Below the pieces are notes generated by a model. That model was given only the letters and a program-made list of their open reading frames with translations, was not told where the DNA came from and made no database searches. Of a stretch of 64,000 bases of DNA, positions 30,866 through 40,333 are shown piece after piece. The stretch's first letter is position 1, and every line of letters starts with the position of its first letter. Source of the DNA: DTPS01 sp049591295 (lineage in GTDB: Bacteria > Acidobacteriota > UBA4820 > DSQY01); assembly GCA_049591295.1 (NCBI GenBank), contig JBAWEQ010000202.1, positions 17,955-81,954 of the forward strand. Reading direction: 5' to 3'. The position numbers and the translations under genes were made by a program.

Positions 30866-33241
30866 TTACCAGCTCCAGGTCAGCGTGACGGAACCCCCGT
30901 CGGGATTGAGGAAGGTGAAGGTGGTCGACACGCCCTTGGGGACCAGGCTCTTGAGGTTCTTGCCGCCCTTAATGATGAGCTTGCCCGTGCTCTTCCACTT
31001 CACCTCGCTGTAAGGGCTTCCGTTGATCGAAACCTGGATGCCATCCTGCAGGTTGCTCCCCGTCACCAGGAGCCGGAAGGGATTCGCGGCCTTCTTGATG
31101 CTGGAGATGACGGGCGGGTTCACGATCGTGATGGTGTACGCACCCAGTCCCGAGCAGCCCTCCGCGTCGGTGGCCTTCACATCGAAGCCGTAGCTCCCCG
31201 CCGTTGACGGAGTCCCCGACAACTCCCCTCCCGAACTCAGCGAAAGCCCCGAGGGAAGAGAGCCCGAACCTACGGCAAATGTGTACGGACTGGTTCCGCC
31301 GCTCGCGGTCAAGGTCTGGCTGTAGGCCGTGCCGGGGGCGCCGTTGGAGAGCGAAGAAGGAGACAGGTTGATGGTGGGGCAATTGCTGGAGGACCAGGCG
31401 TTCACGAGCGCGGCCCCGTCCACCGAGCCCAATCCGGTGGCCTCGTCGTAACCCGTGCCGCACGAAAAGCCCGTGACGCCCGGCACGGAGTTGTCCCCCG
31501 TGGTGACGTCGTTGAAGACGACGGGCCCGGTACCCGTGTACTGGGCGTTGCCGAGCTGGTAGAGGCGAACGTTGGCGTTGCCCTGGCGTTCGGCGGTCTT
31601 CTGCACCACCAGCGCCATGATGCCCGCGAAGGAGGGAGAAGAGGCCGAGGTACCCCCGGCGATGTACAGGTTCCCTCCCGAGGCCACGATGTAGCCGTCG
31701 TAGGTGGCTGCGTTCAGGGCCACGTCCGGCACGTCCCGGAAGCCGTCCGCGGGAACTCCGGGAGAGACCTGCCAGGCCGGCTTGCCGTAGAGGGTCGAGG
31801 CGCCTCCCCCGGTCGCCCACAGCTCGGAGCACGTATCGCCGCTGGGGCAGGTGGAGGAGGCCCCGCTCTCGTTCCACGCCGCCTCGGGGATGTAGGAGAG
31901 CGCTGAGGCACCCGTGGTGGGGTTGTTCGTCGTGCTCCAGTACTGCCCCGGGTTCGAGGAGTCCATGAAGAGTGTGCCACCCACGCAGACGTCGTAGGGA
32001 GTGGAGGCCAGGCCGCTGACCGCGACGCCGCTGCCCGTATTGGCGCTGGCGCTGTCACAGCCCGCCGCGCCGTTGTCGCCGGAGGCCACGAGGGAGGTGA
32101 TCCCCTGGGCGGCGGCCTGCATCCAGAGGTTGTTGTAGAAGTCGTTGCCAGCGCTCCCGAGGTCGGCCTCACAGAGGCCGAAGCTCGTGCTCATGACGGG
32201 GGCGAGGTTGTTGTCCACGATGTACTGGGCCGACAGGTCCACGCCGTCCGCCGTGCTCGTGGAGGCCGAAATGACGAAGTCGATGGTGGCCTCGGGCGCC
32301 ACGGCCCCGGACCACTCCACGTCCAGAACCGCCTCGAAGTCCTCGTTCTGGCCCAAGTCTCCCGGGTCCGTGCCGTTGACGATCACGTTCAGGGTGCCCG
32401 CGGAGAGACCGAAGAAGCTCCGGAAGCTGCTCCAGTCCGTGAGCAGGGTGGAGGGATGCGTCCGCCCTACGATGGCGATGGCGGCGCCGCTCCCGTTGAT
32501 CCCCGTGCCGTAGAGCGGCGCCAGGTTGTAGATGGTGGCGAAGTCGGCGGGCGCCATGTAGTGGTCTCCCGTGGAGGAGGTGTACTCGGGAGTTATCTGG
32601 GATGGCTGCACGGGGCGGAAGGGGGTGTGCATGGCCTTCCTCGGGAAATCGTTGAGGGAGACGATGCCCGATACGTAGGGGCCGAGGGCCGCCGGGATGG
32701 AGGGATCGCGGTCGTTGGCGTGATACCGGGTGCCCTTCACGAGGTACTCGTGAATCCTCGTATGAAAGGCCCGTTCCACGCTCTGAACGTCCCCGCTGAA
32801 ATTGATCCAGAGGCCGCCGTTGGCCACCGAGTCGACGCGGAAACCCCGGGAGCGCAGCCAGCCCTTCGTTGCGGCGAGGACCGACGGATCGGCCCCGAAC
32901 CGCGCCCCGAATTCCTGGGGCGTGAGCCACTGGTGGTAGAGGGGCGAGGAGGGGTCCTGCTGGTCGGCCAGCAGGTTCTTCAGCGCCGCCCGTTTCTCCC
33001 CGCTCATCTTCAGGGCCAGGATCATGCGGTCCATGGGCAGCGACGGCGAGGCCGGCCCCACGTCGTACTCCGGTCGCGCCAGCGGATAGACGTTGCCCGG
33101 CAACACGACGGTCTGGCTGTTGTCGATGGCGAGGGGGGATCCGCCGCGAGCCCCCGCCGCCTGGGCGCCGCGCGCCACGGCGACCACCAGGGCGAGCACG
33201 ATCACGAGCGCGAACAGCGGCCTTCTAGCGTGTGCATTCAT
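30866..33241 (-). CDS. Secreted S53 (sedolisin/kumamolisin) protease with Ig-like C-terminal domain
   Basis: The 791-residue preproprotein has a signal peptide (about 1-31), a pro-kumamolisin activation domain (about 45-205) and the S53 catalytic domain (about 230-615). The family residues are Glu303 and Asp307 (EAVLD), Asp389 (ASGDNG) and Ser532 in GTSASSPSFAG. After it come a putative Ig domain of the He_PIG type (about 625-705, PSGLSLSSGGELSGTPSTAG) and a final 80-residue beta domain. Such enzymes are acid-active extracellular endopeptidases. The start is ATG at 33241 behind CAGGAGGTCTATTGG; a start 12 codons upstream is rejected. Monocistronic with its own terminator. Confidence 0.93.
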   Translation of the reverse strand: MNAHARRPLFALVIVLALVVAVARGAQAAGARGGSPLAIDNSQTVVLPGNVYPLARPEYDVGPASPSLPMDRMILALKMSGEKRAALKNLLADQQDPSSPLYHQWLTPQEFGARFGADPSVLAATKGWLRSRGFRVDSVANGGLWINFSGDVQSVERAFHTRIHEYLVKGTRYHANDRDPSIPAALGPYVSGIVSLNDFPRKAMHTPFRPVQPSQITPEYTSSTGDHYMAPADFATIYNLAPLYGTGINGSGAAIAIVGRTHPSTLLTDWSSFRSFFGLSAGTLNVIVNGTDPGDLGQNEDFEAVLDVEWSGAVAPEATIDFVISASTSTADGVDLSAQYIVDNNLAPVMSTSFGLCEADLGSAGNDFYNNLWMQAAAQGITSLVASGDNGAAGCDSASANTGSGVAVSGLASTPYDVCVGGTLFMDSSNPGQYWSTTNNPTTGASALSYIPEAAWNESGASSTCPSGDTCSELWATGGGASTLYGKPAWQVSPGVPADGFRDVPDVALNAATYDGYIVASGGNLYIAGGTSASSPSFAGIMALVVQKTAERQGNANVRLYQLGNAQYTGTGPVVFNDVTTGDNSVPGVTGFSCGTGYDEATGLGSVDGAALVNAWSSSNCPTINLSPSSLSNGAPGTAYSQTLTASGGTSPYTFAVGSGSLPSGLSLSSGGELSGTPSTAGSYGFDVKATDAEGCSGLGAYTITIVNPPVISSIKKAANPFRLLVTGSNLQDGIQVSINGSPYSEVKWKSTGKLIIKGGKNLKSLVPKGVSTTFTFLNPDGGSVTLTWSW

Positions 33242-33378
33242 CCAATAGACCTCCTGCCCTTTCAAGGCCAGATCCAACCGAGCCGAACGTGAAGTTCACC
33301 AACCTCGTTTGCACTGGAGGAACCGCACCGTCTTCGGCGGAGGGCGATGATCCCCGCCGATCTCGAAGCAACCCATCA

Positions 33379-34362
33379 TCAGCCTGCGGGCGGCAGGAGC
33401 GGCGTCCCGTTGGCCTCGTGCCAGTGCAGGATTCCCTCCCAGATGTCCGTCGCGCTTTCCGCGTACCAGAAGAGTTCCGGATCTTCCGGGTCGATCACCC
33501 CTTCTCCCACGAGAAAATTGACGTCGAAGGCCCTGCGCCAGTACTCCTCACCCACCAGAACCACCGGAAGGGGCCGGATCTTCCGGGTCTGAATGAGCGT
33601 CAGGGTCTCAAACAGCTCGTCGAAGGTGCCGTACCCGCCCGGGAAGGCGACCAGGGCCCTGGCCCTCAACAGAAAATGGAGCTTCCTCAGCGCGAAATAG
33701 TGAAACCGGAAGCAGAGCTCCGGCGTGATGTACGGGTTGGGATACTGCTCGTGCGGAAGCGTGATGTTGAGGCCGATGGAGCGGGCGCCCGCGTCGAAGG
33801 CGCCGCGGTTGGCCGCCTCCATCATGCCCGGCCCCCCACCCGTCATGATCATGAGCTGGCCGTCGCGCGCCCTCTTGCCGGCTTCCCCCACGATCCTGCC
33901 GAACTCCCGTGCCACTTCGTAGTAGCGGCTCTTGGCCAGCAGACGCTGGGCCACCTCCAGGCGGCTCTTGAGCGCCTCGTCCCCAGGGTTACCTTGCAGG
34001 GCCTCGGTCAGTTGGGCGACGCACCGGCGGGCCGCTTCGGGCTCGCGGATTCGCGTGCTTCCGAAGACCACGATGGTGTGCTCGATGTTCTGCCGTTCCA
34101 GCTCCTGCTCGGTTTTGAGGTAGTCGATCTGGAGGCGCACGCCCCGGGTCGCATCCAATCCGAGGAAATCCACATCCTGGTCGGCTTGGCGGTAGGTGGA
34201 GCTTCTGGCGATGGTCTCGAGCCTCTGCCGGGCCGCGGGGTCCTCATCTTCCGGCTTCGGTCTCTGCCATGGAAGCGGTTCCTTCCTCTTGGCGGGGTGC
34301 GCTGGCACCGGAATTCGGCATGGTGATTTCGTAGGGGTCGAAGGTCTTTTCGGCTCGCTCAC
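33379..34362 (-). CDS. LOG-family nucleotide 5'-monophosphate nucleosidase with N-terminal extension
   Basis: The 327-residue product has the LOG motifs GGGPGMMEAANRG (175-187) and PGGYGTFDELFE (241-252). It has a long N-terminal extension (1-90) rich in Pro, Lys and Glu. LOG proteins release a ribose 5-phosphate group from nucleotides; plant members activate cytokinins. The proposed start is a GTG at 34362 behind AAGGAGCCTCCC. An upstream in-frame reading to 35319 is antisense to the neighbouring gene and rejected. Divergent from the C92 gene. Confidence 0.82.
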   Translation of the reverse strand: MSEPKRPSTPTKSPCRIPVPAHPAKRKEPLPWQRPKPEDEDPAARQRLETIARSSTYRQADQDVDFLGLDATRGVRLQIDYLKTEQELERQNIEHTIVVFGSTRIREPEAARRCVAQLTEALQGNPGDEALKSRLEVAQRLLAKSRYYEVAREFGRIVGEAGKRARDGQLMIMTGGGPGMMEAANRGAFDAGARSIGLNITLPHEQYPNPYITPELCFRFHYFALRKLHFLLRARALVAFPGGYGTFDELFETLTLIQTRKIRPLPVVLVGEEYWRRAFDVNFLVGEGVIDPEDPELFWYAESATDIWEGILHWHEANGTPLLPPAG

Positions 34363-34463
34363 GGGAGGCTCCTTCCGAGGTACGGGACCGGCGCGGCGGA
34401 CTTCCAAGATAATGCCGGCAGGCGAACCAGGCAAGAGGGCGCCTGCGAGGCGATCGGGCGACG

Positions 34464-34492
34464 TTGTGCTCAGGCTCGGGCGCCGGTACACT
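34464..34492 (+). promoter_or_regulatory. Putative promoter of the C92 papain-fold gene
   Basis: TTGTGC (34464-34469) and TACACT (34487-34492) are 17 bp apart. Transcription would start near 34499, leaving a very short leader before the ATG at 34513. Confidence 0.4.
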
Positions 34493-34512
34493 GAACTGCA
34501 CCTGGGGGGGAA

Positions 34513-35973
34513 ATGGTGGCGCGGCAATTCCAGTTCGACCTGACCGCCTTGCACGCCTATCGCCAGGGACTTCGGCAGACGCTGGATTATCTGCTGTCCC
34601 GCGACGATCTCATCCCCTCCAGCACCCTGCGAGAACGGCGCGTCCTGCCCAGGGAGCTCAAGGAGGAGCTGTGGCGCACCTGGCTCACCCTCCTCGACTT
34701 CGTGGTGGCCCTGGACGCCCTCGCCCAGCCGCACAGGAGCCTTTCTGCGCTGAGGGATCCGGCCCGCAGGGCGCGGGCGCTCTGCCTCCTGAGAGGGGCC
34801 TTTCTCGCCCAGTACCGCTCGGCCCTGGAATTCATCGAGGCGGCGGAGCGCGACCCCGGCCTCGACGTGGTCCTCGACGATCCGGCACCGCAGGTGGGCC
34901 TTCCTCCGGGCAGCTACGGCCGGTTCAAGCTCCGCTTCCTGAACGTGGCCAGGGCCTCCGAATTCGCCGCGCTCGAATCCCTCGCGGGGGCCGCCTCGCA
35001 TTCCGCCGACTGCTCGGCGGCGAGGGCGGCCGAGGAGGATGCCCGTGCCATCTGGGCCATGGGGGCCGGTCCCGGACCGAGCCTCACCATCAGGAACGCC
35101 TTGGCTCTGGTTCGGAAGGCGGGATTCGCCTCCTGGCTGCCCATACAAAGGGGCGTCTCCACCTGGATGAGCCGCGTCAGGCTCCGGCGGCCCGATGCTT
35201 GGCTCATCCAGCGCCCACAGGCTCGCGAGCTCTTGGGACGAGTCCTTCCGGGCGACATCCTGCTCGAGCGCCGCGAGTGGTGCCTGACCAACGTGGGGAT
35301 TCCCGGTTATTGGACGCACGCGGCGCTGTACGTGGGCACGGCGGAGGAACGGTCATTCCTCGCTTCGGACCCAGGGGTTGCGGCGTGGGTCCATGGCCAC
35401 GGGATCCCCGAAGGAGAGCTGGAGCTGCTCCTGCGCCGCAGCTTCCCGGCGGCGTACGCCAGGAGCCTGGAGCCCTCCGCCGACGGAGAATGCTCCCGGA
35501 TCATCGAGGCCCTCCGTCCCGGCGTGATCTTCAACTCCCTGGAGGCCTCGGCGGCTTGCGACGCGCTGGCGGTGCTGCGGCCCCGGCTGCCCCTCGCCGC
35601 CCGGGCTGCCGCGGTGGCGAGGGCCTTTCAGTACGCGGGGCTCCCCTACGATTACTCCTTCGAATTCCTGTCCGACTCCGCCATGGTGTGTACGGAGCTG
35701 GTGGCCAAGGCCTACGCGCCCAAGCCCGATGCGGAGGGGCTCCGGCTACCCCTTCTCGAGGTGGCGGGCCGCCGGGTCACGCCAGCCAACGAGCTGGTCC
35801 GCCTGTTCGATGATGAGTTGGGGCGCAAAGGCCAACAGCTGGACCTGGTGGCCTTCCTGGACGGCAGCGAAAAGCTCGGAAGGGCGGTGGAAAAGGACCA
35901 ACGGGCCTTTCGTTCCAGCTGGCGGAGGCCCAAGTGGCACATCCTCATGCAGGACCTCGCCGACCGGAGCTGA
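34513..35973 (+). CDS. Permuted papain-fold (C92/YiiX-like) protein with N-terminal helical domain
   Basis: The 486-residue product has a helical N-terminal region (1-230) of no known family. A YiiX/YebB-type permuted NlpC/P60 domain follows (about 240-420), with the His motif GYWTHAALYVG (His269) and the Cys motif MVCTELV (Cys393), in that order, as expected for circularly permuted members. Substrates of such cysteine hydrolases can be lipid-linked or cell-wall amides or esters; the exact one is unknown. No signal peptide is present. A promoter lies directly upstream. Confidence 0.8.
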   Translation: MVARQFQFDLTALHAYRQGLRQTLDYLLSRDDLIPSSTLRERRVLPRELKEELWRTWLTLLDFVVALDALAQPHRSLSALRDPARRARALCLLRGAFLAQYRSALEFIEAAERDPGLDVVLDDPAPQVGLPPGSYGRFKLRFLNVARASEFAALESLAGAASHSADCSAARAAEEDARAIWAMGAGPGPSLTIRNALALVRKAGFASWLPIQRGVSTWMSRVRLRRPDAWLIQRPQARELLGRVLPGDILLERREWCLTNVGIPGYWTHAALYVGTAEERSFLASDPGVAAWVHGHGIPEGELELLLRRSFPAAYARSLEPSADGECSRIIEALRPGVIFNSLEASAACDALAVLRPRLPLAARAAAVARAFQYAGLPYDYSFEFLSDSAMVCTELVAKAYAPKPDAEGLRLPLLEVAGRRVTPANELVRLFDDELGRKGQQLDLVAFLDGSEKLGRAVEKDQRAFRSSWRRPKWHILMQDLADRS

Positions 35974-36107
35974 GCCGCGGCCCCTGTCCTCCGTCGGGAG
36001 GCGGCCCGGCCTCCACGCCCGTTTCGACCAAATAAGTGGGTGCCTCGGAGCGTTGCAGTCCTATTAGGCGGAGGCTGAGCTGCCTCCCGCCGCGAGGGAG
36101 ACCCGAC

Positions 36108-36806
36108 ATGAAGCAGACCGTCCTGATCTCGGGTTGCAGCCGTGGAATCGGCCTGGAGTTCGCGCGGCAATATGCCGAGGCGGGTTGGCGCGTGCTGGCC
36201 ACCTGCAGGCGTCCGCAGGGATCCGCCGCCCTCATGGGCCTCCGGGAGCGACACGGGGAAGACGTACAGGTTCACGGGCTGGACGTGCGAAGCGCCGAGG
36301 ACATCGTCAACCTGGCGCAAAGCCTCAGGGAGCAGCCCGTAGACATCCTCCTGAACAACGCCGGTGTCTACGGACCTGAAGACCAGGGCCTGGGGTCGGC
36401 GGAGCAGGAGGCCTGGATCGAGGTGCTGAAGGTCAACACCATCGCTCCTCTCCTCATGGCACAGGCCTTCCTTCCCAACGTGGAGAGAGGTTCACGAAGG
36501 ATCATCGCCACCGTCACCAGCCTCATGGGGAGCATCGGCGACAACGGCTCGGGGGGCTACTGCCTCTACCGCTCCAGCAAGGCCGCCGCCAACATGGTCG
36601 CAAGGAGCCTGGCCATCGACCTCAAAGGCAAGAAGATCATTTCGGTGGCGCTCAATCCCGGCTGGGTGCGCACGGACATGGGCGGTCCGCAGGCCCCGAC
36701 CGGGGTGGAGGAGAGCGTCTCCGGCATGCGCCGCGTCATCGACGGGCTGACGATGAAGGAGAGCGGCGGCTTCTTCCACTTCGACGGAGAACCCTTGCCC
36801 TGGTAG
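36108..36806 (+). CDS. Short-chain dehydrogenase/reductase (C-factor-like)
   Basis: The 232-residue SDR has the cofactor motif SGCSRGIG (8-15), NNAG (83-86), catalytic Ser138, and Tyr154-Lys158 in YRSSK. LNPGWVRTDMGG follows, as in CsgA/sniffer-type SDRs. The start at 36108 has GGGAGACCCGAC. The NRDE gene begins 13 bp after its stop, so the two are probably co-transcribed. Substrate unknown. Confidence 0.88.
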   Translation: MKQTVLISGCSRGIGLEFARQYAEAGWRVLATCRRPQGSAALMGLRERHGEDVQVHGLDVRSAEDIVNLAQSLREQPVDILLNNAGVYGPEDQGLGSAEQEAWIEVLKVNTIAPLLMAQAFLPNVERGSRRIIATVTSLMGSIGDNGSGGYCLYRSSKAAANMVARSLAIDLKGKKIISVALNPGWVRTDMGGPQAPTGVEESVSGMRRVIDGLTMKESGGFFHFDGEPLPW

Positions 36807-36819
36807 ACTAGCACTCGCC

Positions 36820-37614
36820 ATGTGCCTGCTGCTCCTCGCCATCCGACCCGACCCGAGATACGCCCTGGTGGTGGCCGCCAACCGCGACGAGATGTACGCC
36901 CGGCCGGCCGCTCCCCTCGGCTTCTGGGAGCAGTCGCCCGGGCTCCTCGCGGGGCGCGACCTGGAGGCCGGCGGGACCTGGTTGGGACTGACCCGCGGCG
37001 GCCGCTTCGCCGCCCTCACCAACTTTCGGGAGAAGGCCCGAGACAGAAGGGAAGCCCCTTCGCGAGGGACCCTGGTGGCGGAGTTCCTGTCGGGCCAGCA
37101 GGATGCCCCCTCGTTTCTGGACCGGCTGCGCGCAGAAGGCCATCGCTTCCGGGGATTTTCTATGGTCTTCGGTACCGTCGAGCGGCTTTACTACTTCTCA
37201 AACCGCGAGGCGCGCTCCGGGCCGCTGGAGCCGGGCCTCCATGGACTGAGCAACGGCCCGCTGGATGCGCCCTGGCCGAAAGTGTCGGGGGGCAAGGAGC
37301 GGCTTCGCGCCGCCGCCGCCGGCCCGAGCGGCGAACTGTGCGCCGGGCTCTTCCGCCTCCTGTCGGATCGGTCTGCCGCCCCCGACTCGGAGCTGCCCGA
37401 CACGGGAGTGGGCCTGGAGTGGGAGCGGCTCCTCTCCCCCTGCTTCGTTGTGACCCCGATCCACGGCACTCGCTGTTCCACCGTGGTGATGATCACTTCC
37501 CAGGGGGGGGCCTATGTCGAAGAACGCACCTTTGATTCCGACGGCGCATCGGGGACCGTGAGACAATTTGAGTTCGATCTGAGGATGCCCGCGGGCGTCC
37601 AAGGGCCCGCCTGA
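36820..37614 (+). CDS. NRDE-family (TANGO2-like) protein
   Basis: The 264-residue product starts MCLLLLAI and carries the NRDE motif at residues 21-24, GGTWLGLTRGGRFAALTNF, and GLSNGPLDAPWPKV: all hallmarks of the NRDE/TANGO2 family. The N-terminal Cys2 may be a nucleophile as in Ntn hydrolases. Role in bacteria is not established; eukaryotic members act in haem or lipid handling. It lies 13 bp downstream of an SDR gene. Convergent with the O-methyltransferase gene. Confidence 0.9.
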   Translation: MCLLLLAIRPDPRYALVVAANRDEMYARPAAPLGFWEQSPGLLAGRDLEAGGTWLGLTRGGRFAALTNFREKARDRREAPSRGTLVAEFLSGQQDAPSFLDRLRAEGHRFRGFSMVFGTVERLYYFSNREARSGPLEPGLHGLSNGPLDAPWPKVSGGKERLRAAAAGPSGELCAGLFRLLSDRSAAPDSELPDTGVGLEWERLLSPCFVVTPIHGTRCSTVVMITSQGGAYVEERTFDSDGASGTVRQFEFDLRMPAGVQGPA

Positions 37615-37656
37615 TCCCCCCATGGCGTCCGCGCAGCCTCTGCGCGAAGGTCCCCC

Positions 37657-38310
37657 TCAGCGCCTGATCCCCATCAAGAGCCCATCGCCGGTCCCTATGC
37701 AGACCGTCTCGAAGAATTCCCGGGCCTCCTCGTGCAACCGCCGCACCGCTCGCGCCTCCCCCGAGTCCTCCATGAGCTGGCCGAAGAGGAATGCGTTGTC
37801 GGCCAACAGGAGGCCCCCTCTCCTGAGATGGGCCGCCGCCCATCGCCCGTATCGGTCGTAGCTGCCCTTGTCGGCGTCGATGAACACGGCGTCGAAGGGG
37901 CCCTCCTTCTCCAGCTTCGGCAGGATGTCGAGGCCTTCGCCTTCGAGAACCGTAACCCGATGGGAGAGCCCGGCCTTCTCGACGTTCCGCCGCGCAATGG
38001 CGGCATGGATGGGCTCGCACTCGATGCTCCACAGGCGGCCATCCTCGGGCAGCGCCCGCGCCAGCCAGATGGCCGAATAGCCGGCCAGGGCCCCGATCTC
38101 GACCACCCGTTTGGCCCCCACCATGCGCAGGAGCAGGTGCATGAGCCTGCCCTCCGAGGGGCCCACCTGGATGGGCGGCATGCCGTTGCCCTCGGGCGCA
38201 TCAAAGGCCCGTTGAAGGGCCTCGTCGTGGGGCGCATGCAGACGCGCGACATACTCCAGGACCCCGGGCGCGCCGTAGCGGAGTCCAGAACGCGAAGCCT
38301 TGTCGGCCAT
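37657..38310 (-). CDS. COMT-type O-methyltransferase
   Basis: The 217-residue product has the Methyltransf_3 pattern. Motif I is VVEIGALAGYSAIWLA, IECEPIHAAIARRN gives the acidic cofactor residue, and FDAVFIDADKGSYDRY with LLLADNAFLFG gives the metal-ligand DADK and DN residues. It should transfer a methyl group from SAM to a catechol-type hydroxyl using Mg2+. The start at 38310 is the first Met of the conserved part. It lies 140 bp downstream of the minus-strand SDR and may share its transcript. Confidence 0.88.
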   Translation of the reverse strand: MADKASRSGLRYGAPGVLEYVARLHAPHDEALQRAFDAPEGNGMPPIQVGPSEGRLMHLLLRMVGAKRVVEIGALAGYSAIWLARALPEDGRLWSIECEPIHAAIARRNVEKAGLSHRVTVLEGEGLDILPKLEKEGPFDAVFIDADKGSYDRYGRWAAAHLRRGGLLLADNAFLFGQLMEDSGEARAVRRLHEEAREFFETVCIGTGDGLLMGIRR

Positions 38311-38449
38311 GGGGCTACTCCCAATCTTCAGTGCGGATGGCGCAGCAGCGTCCCGGGCACTCTTCCGCCGGGGTTGCGGCAGGTGCCCTCGGCCGGGCCA
38401 TCGACCAGCCACTCATTCAAGAAACACGAGAATGGTCAGAAGTATGTCC

Positions 38450-39241
38450 CTACCAATGCTCGGGCGGGGTGATCTTCCTCAGCGTTCGCCCGCTCATGTG
38501 GGCCACGAAGCCCCTGGGGAAGATGCGATCCACCAGGACGACGAGCTTGTTGGTCACTCCGGGCACGTAGACCACCTTGCGCCCCAGCGCCCGGATGGCT
38601 CCGCCCACCACCTTCTCGGGGCGCATGCTGATGCCCCCTCCCGTGGAGCCCGCCACCTTTCCGAATTCGGTGGAGGTGGACCCCGGGTTCAGCACCAGCA
38701 CATCGATACCGCTACCGCGCACCTCCTGCGCGAGGCCTTCTCCGAAGAGGAGATCGAAGCCCTTGGTCGCCCCGTACACCGACATCCAGGGGGTCGCCTG
38801 GAACCCGGCGAGGGAGGCGACGATGATGATGCCGCCCCTCCCTCTCCTCTTGAAGCGCCCGACAAATCGGTGGGCCACGAGCATCACGCCGGTGCAGTTC
38901 AACCGGATCATGGCCGCCAGCCGCTCCGGGTCCTGCCCGTCGAACCTCCCGAAGTAGCCGGCCCCGGCGTTATCCACGAGCAGTCCCACGTCCAGATCGG
39001 CCGTCGCTTGATCGAGGGCGAGATCCGATCCCTCCTGGGCGAGGTCCAAGACCGCGTACCGCGCCTGTACGCCGTGGGCCCGCTTGAGCTGGTCGCAGAG
39101 CACCTCCAGCCTCTCCTGCCGACGCGCCACCAGAAACAGGTTGAGGCCCGACGCGGCCAGCTGCCGCGCGAAATGTTCTCCCAGCCCCGCCGACGCGCCC
39201 GTCACCACGGCCCAGGGGCCGTGCTTGGATGGATTCACCAT
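38450..39241 (-). CDS. Short-chain dehydrogenase/reductase (DltE/YqjQ-like)
   Basis: The 263-residue SDR has TGASAGLG (14-21), DNAGAG (90-95), catalytic Ser143, and Tyr156-Lys160 in YGATK. The C-terminal portion is extended, with a hydrophobic segment near the end (VLVDRIFPRGFVAHM). ATG follows AAAGGAATCTC. Starts 46 bp after the stop of the kinase-like gene, in the same direction, so the two likely form an operon. Substrate unknown, perhaps a lipid ketone as in membrane-associated SDRs. Confidence 0.88.
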   Translation of the reverse strand: MVNPSKHGPWAVVTGASAGLGEHFARQLAASGLNLFLVARRQERLEVLCDQLKRAHGVQARYAVLDLAQEGSDLALDQATADLDVGLLVDNAGAGYFGRFDGQDPERLAAMIRLNCTGVMLVAHRFVGRFKRRGRGGIIIVASLAGFQATPWMSVYGATKGFDLLFGEGLAQEVRGSGIDVLVLNPGSTSTEFGKVAGSTGGGISMRPEKVVGGAIRALGRKVVYVPGVTNKLVVLVDRIFPRGFVAHMSGRTLRKITPPEHW

Positions 39242-39287
39242 GAGATTCCTTTCCGTCGAATGGCTGCTCTCGGACTCGTCAAGGTCG

Positions 39288-39962
39288 CTAAAGGAGTTCC
39301 GGCTCCTCTTTATTCCGCACGCTCCTGGCCACTTCCAGGGCGGCTTGATAGAGCAGCTCCGTCGCCGCTCCCGTGCCGAGTCTTCCCGTGTCCAGGCAGA
39401 CGTGGTACTGGTTCGGATCCAGCCAGTTAGCGCCCACGGCGGCCTTGACGAAATGGCCCCGCTCCCGGTCCGACTGGTCGGCCATGTCCCTGGCCTCTTC
39501 CAGAGACCCCAGGCTGTACAACCGCCGGATGCGGCGGGCACGCAGATCGAGGGGCGCGTGGAGAAAGACCGAGAGGTGGCCCGGGAGGCCCCTCAACAGG
39601 GCGAAGCCGCCGCGGCCGACGATGACCGCGGGGCCCCGCTCGGCCGCCTCCTGGATGATCGTCTTCTGGACATCGAAGAGATCCTTGTCGTCCACGGTGA
39701 CGGGAGGGGGCGCGTAGGGAGAGTCGGGGGCGCCGAAGGCGTAAGCCATGCGGGTGCGCTCCCAGAAAGTCAGGTGTCGCTCGTCGAAGGCCTCCAACGC
39801 CTCGGGGTCCCGCCTGAGGCGCCGTGCGGCTTCGACCAGAATCTCCCGGTCCAGGTAGCGGCAGCCGAGGCGCTGAGCCAGACGCTTGCCGATAAAGCTC
39901 CCCCCGCTGCCCATCACGCGCGCGATCGTCACGATCACGTGTGCACCGTGCTTTTCCTCCAT
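39288..39962 (-). CDS. Cytidylate kinase-like family protein
   Basis: The 224-residue product is of the same family as the N-terminal half of 23052-23861. It has the P-loop region ARVMGSGGSFIGKRLAQRLG, YLDREILVEAARR and the conserved AVIVGRGGFALL, with LDLRARRIRRL in the lid region. It lacks a BON domain. Substrate is not established. The start at 39962 begins the kinase fold and follows AAAGGGGGCCTGCC; an ATG further up (40037) is rejected. A TTTCCA/TATATT promoter lies upstream. Confidence 0.82.
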   Translation of the reverse strand: MEEKHGAHVIVTIARVMGSGGSFIGKRLAQRLGCRYLDREILVEAARRLRRDPEALEAFDERHLTFWERTRMAYAFGAPDSPYAPPPVTVDDKDLFDVQKTIIQEAAERGPAVIVGRGGFALLRGLPGHLSVFLHAPLDLRARRIRRLYSLGSLEEARDMADQSDRERGHFVKAAVGANWLDPNQYHVCLDTGRLGTGAATELLYQAALEVARSVRNKEEPELL

Positions 39963-40333
39963 GGCAGGCCCCCTTTCGTCCGGCGCCCCTGGCTCGCGGA
40001 GTCCGGCCGAGGGAGCTGGTGGTCTTTTGATCTTCAATATAGAACCTGCCGGGGCCCTTGGAAAGGTCCCGCGCGCTTCCTCCTGCCCTCACGCTCCGAT
40101 GGGGGATCATGGCTGCCCAAAACAATTTCAGCTTGCACCTGTGCGTTTGGCCTTCCGGTGCGAAGCAGAGGAAGGCGCGTCCGAGACCCAGCCGTGGTTC
40201 TGAGCCGGCAAGGTGGTCTATTTTTGGACAGGCATGATTGGGGATATACTTCGCTTCCGGCGCGGGAGCGGACCAGCGGCCCTCGGTGGCCTCCGGTCCC
40301 ATTTCAACCTTGTAGGGACAAGCAGGAGATCAG
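39963..40333. other. Divergent intergenic region
   Basis: About 370 bp between the divergent kinase-like and SDR genes. It holds the minus-strand promoter at 40036-40064 and a plus-strand TATACT (40245-40250) with TTGGAC 15 bp before it, a poorly spaced pair. No coding frame with a ribosome binding site. Confidence 0.4.
40036..40064 (-). promoter_or_regulatory. Putative promoter of the kinase-SDR operon
   Basis: Minus-strand TTTCCA (40064-40059) and TATATT (40041-40036) with a 17-bp spacer, about 75 bp upstream of the start at 39962. Confidence 0.35.
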
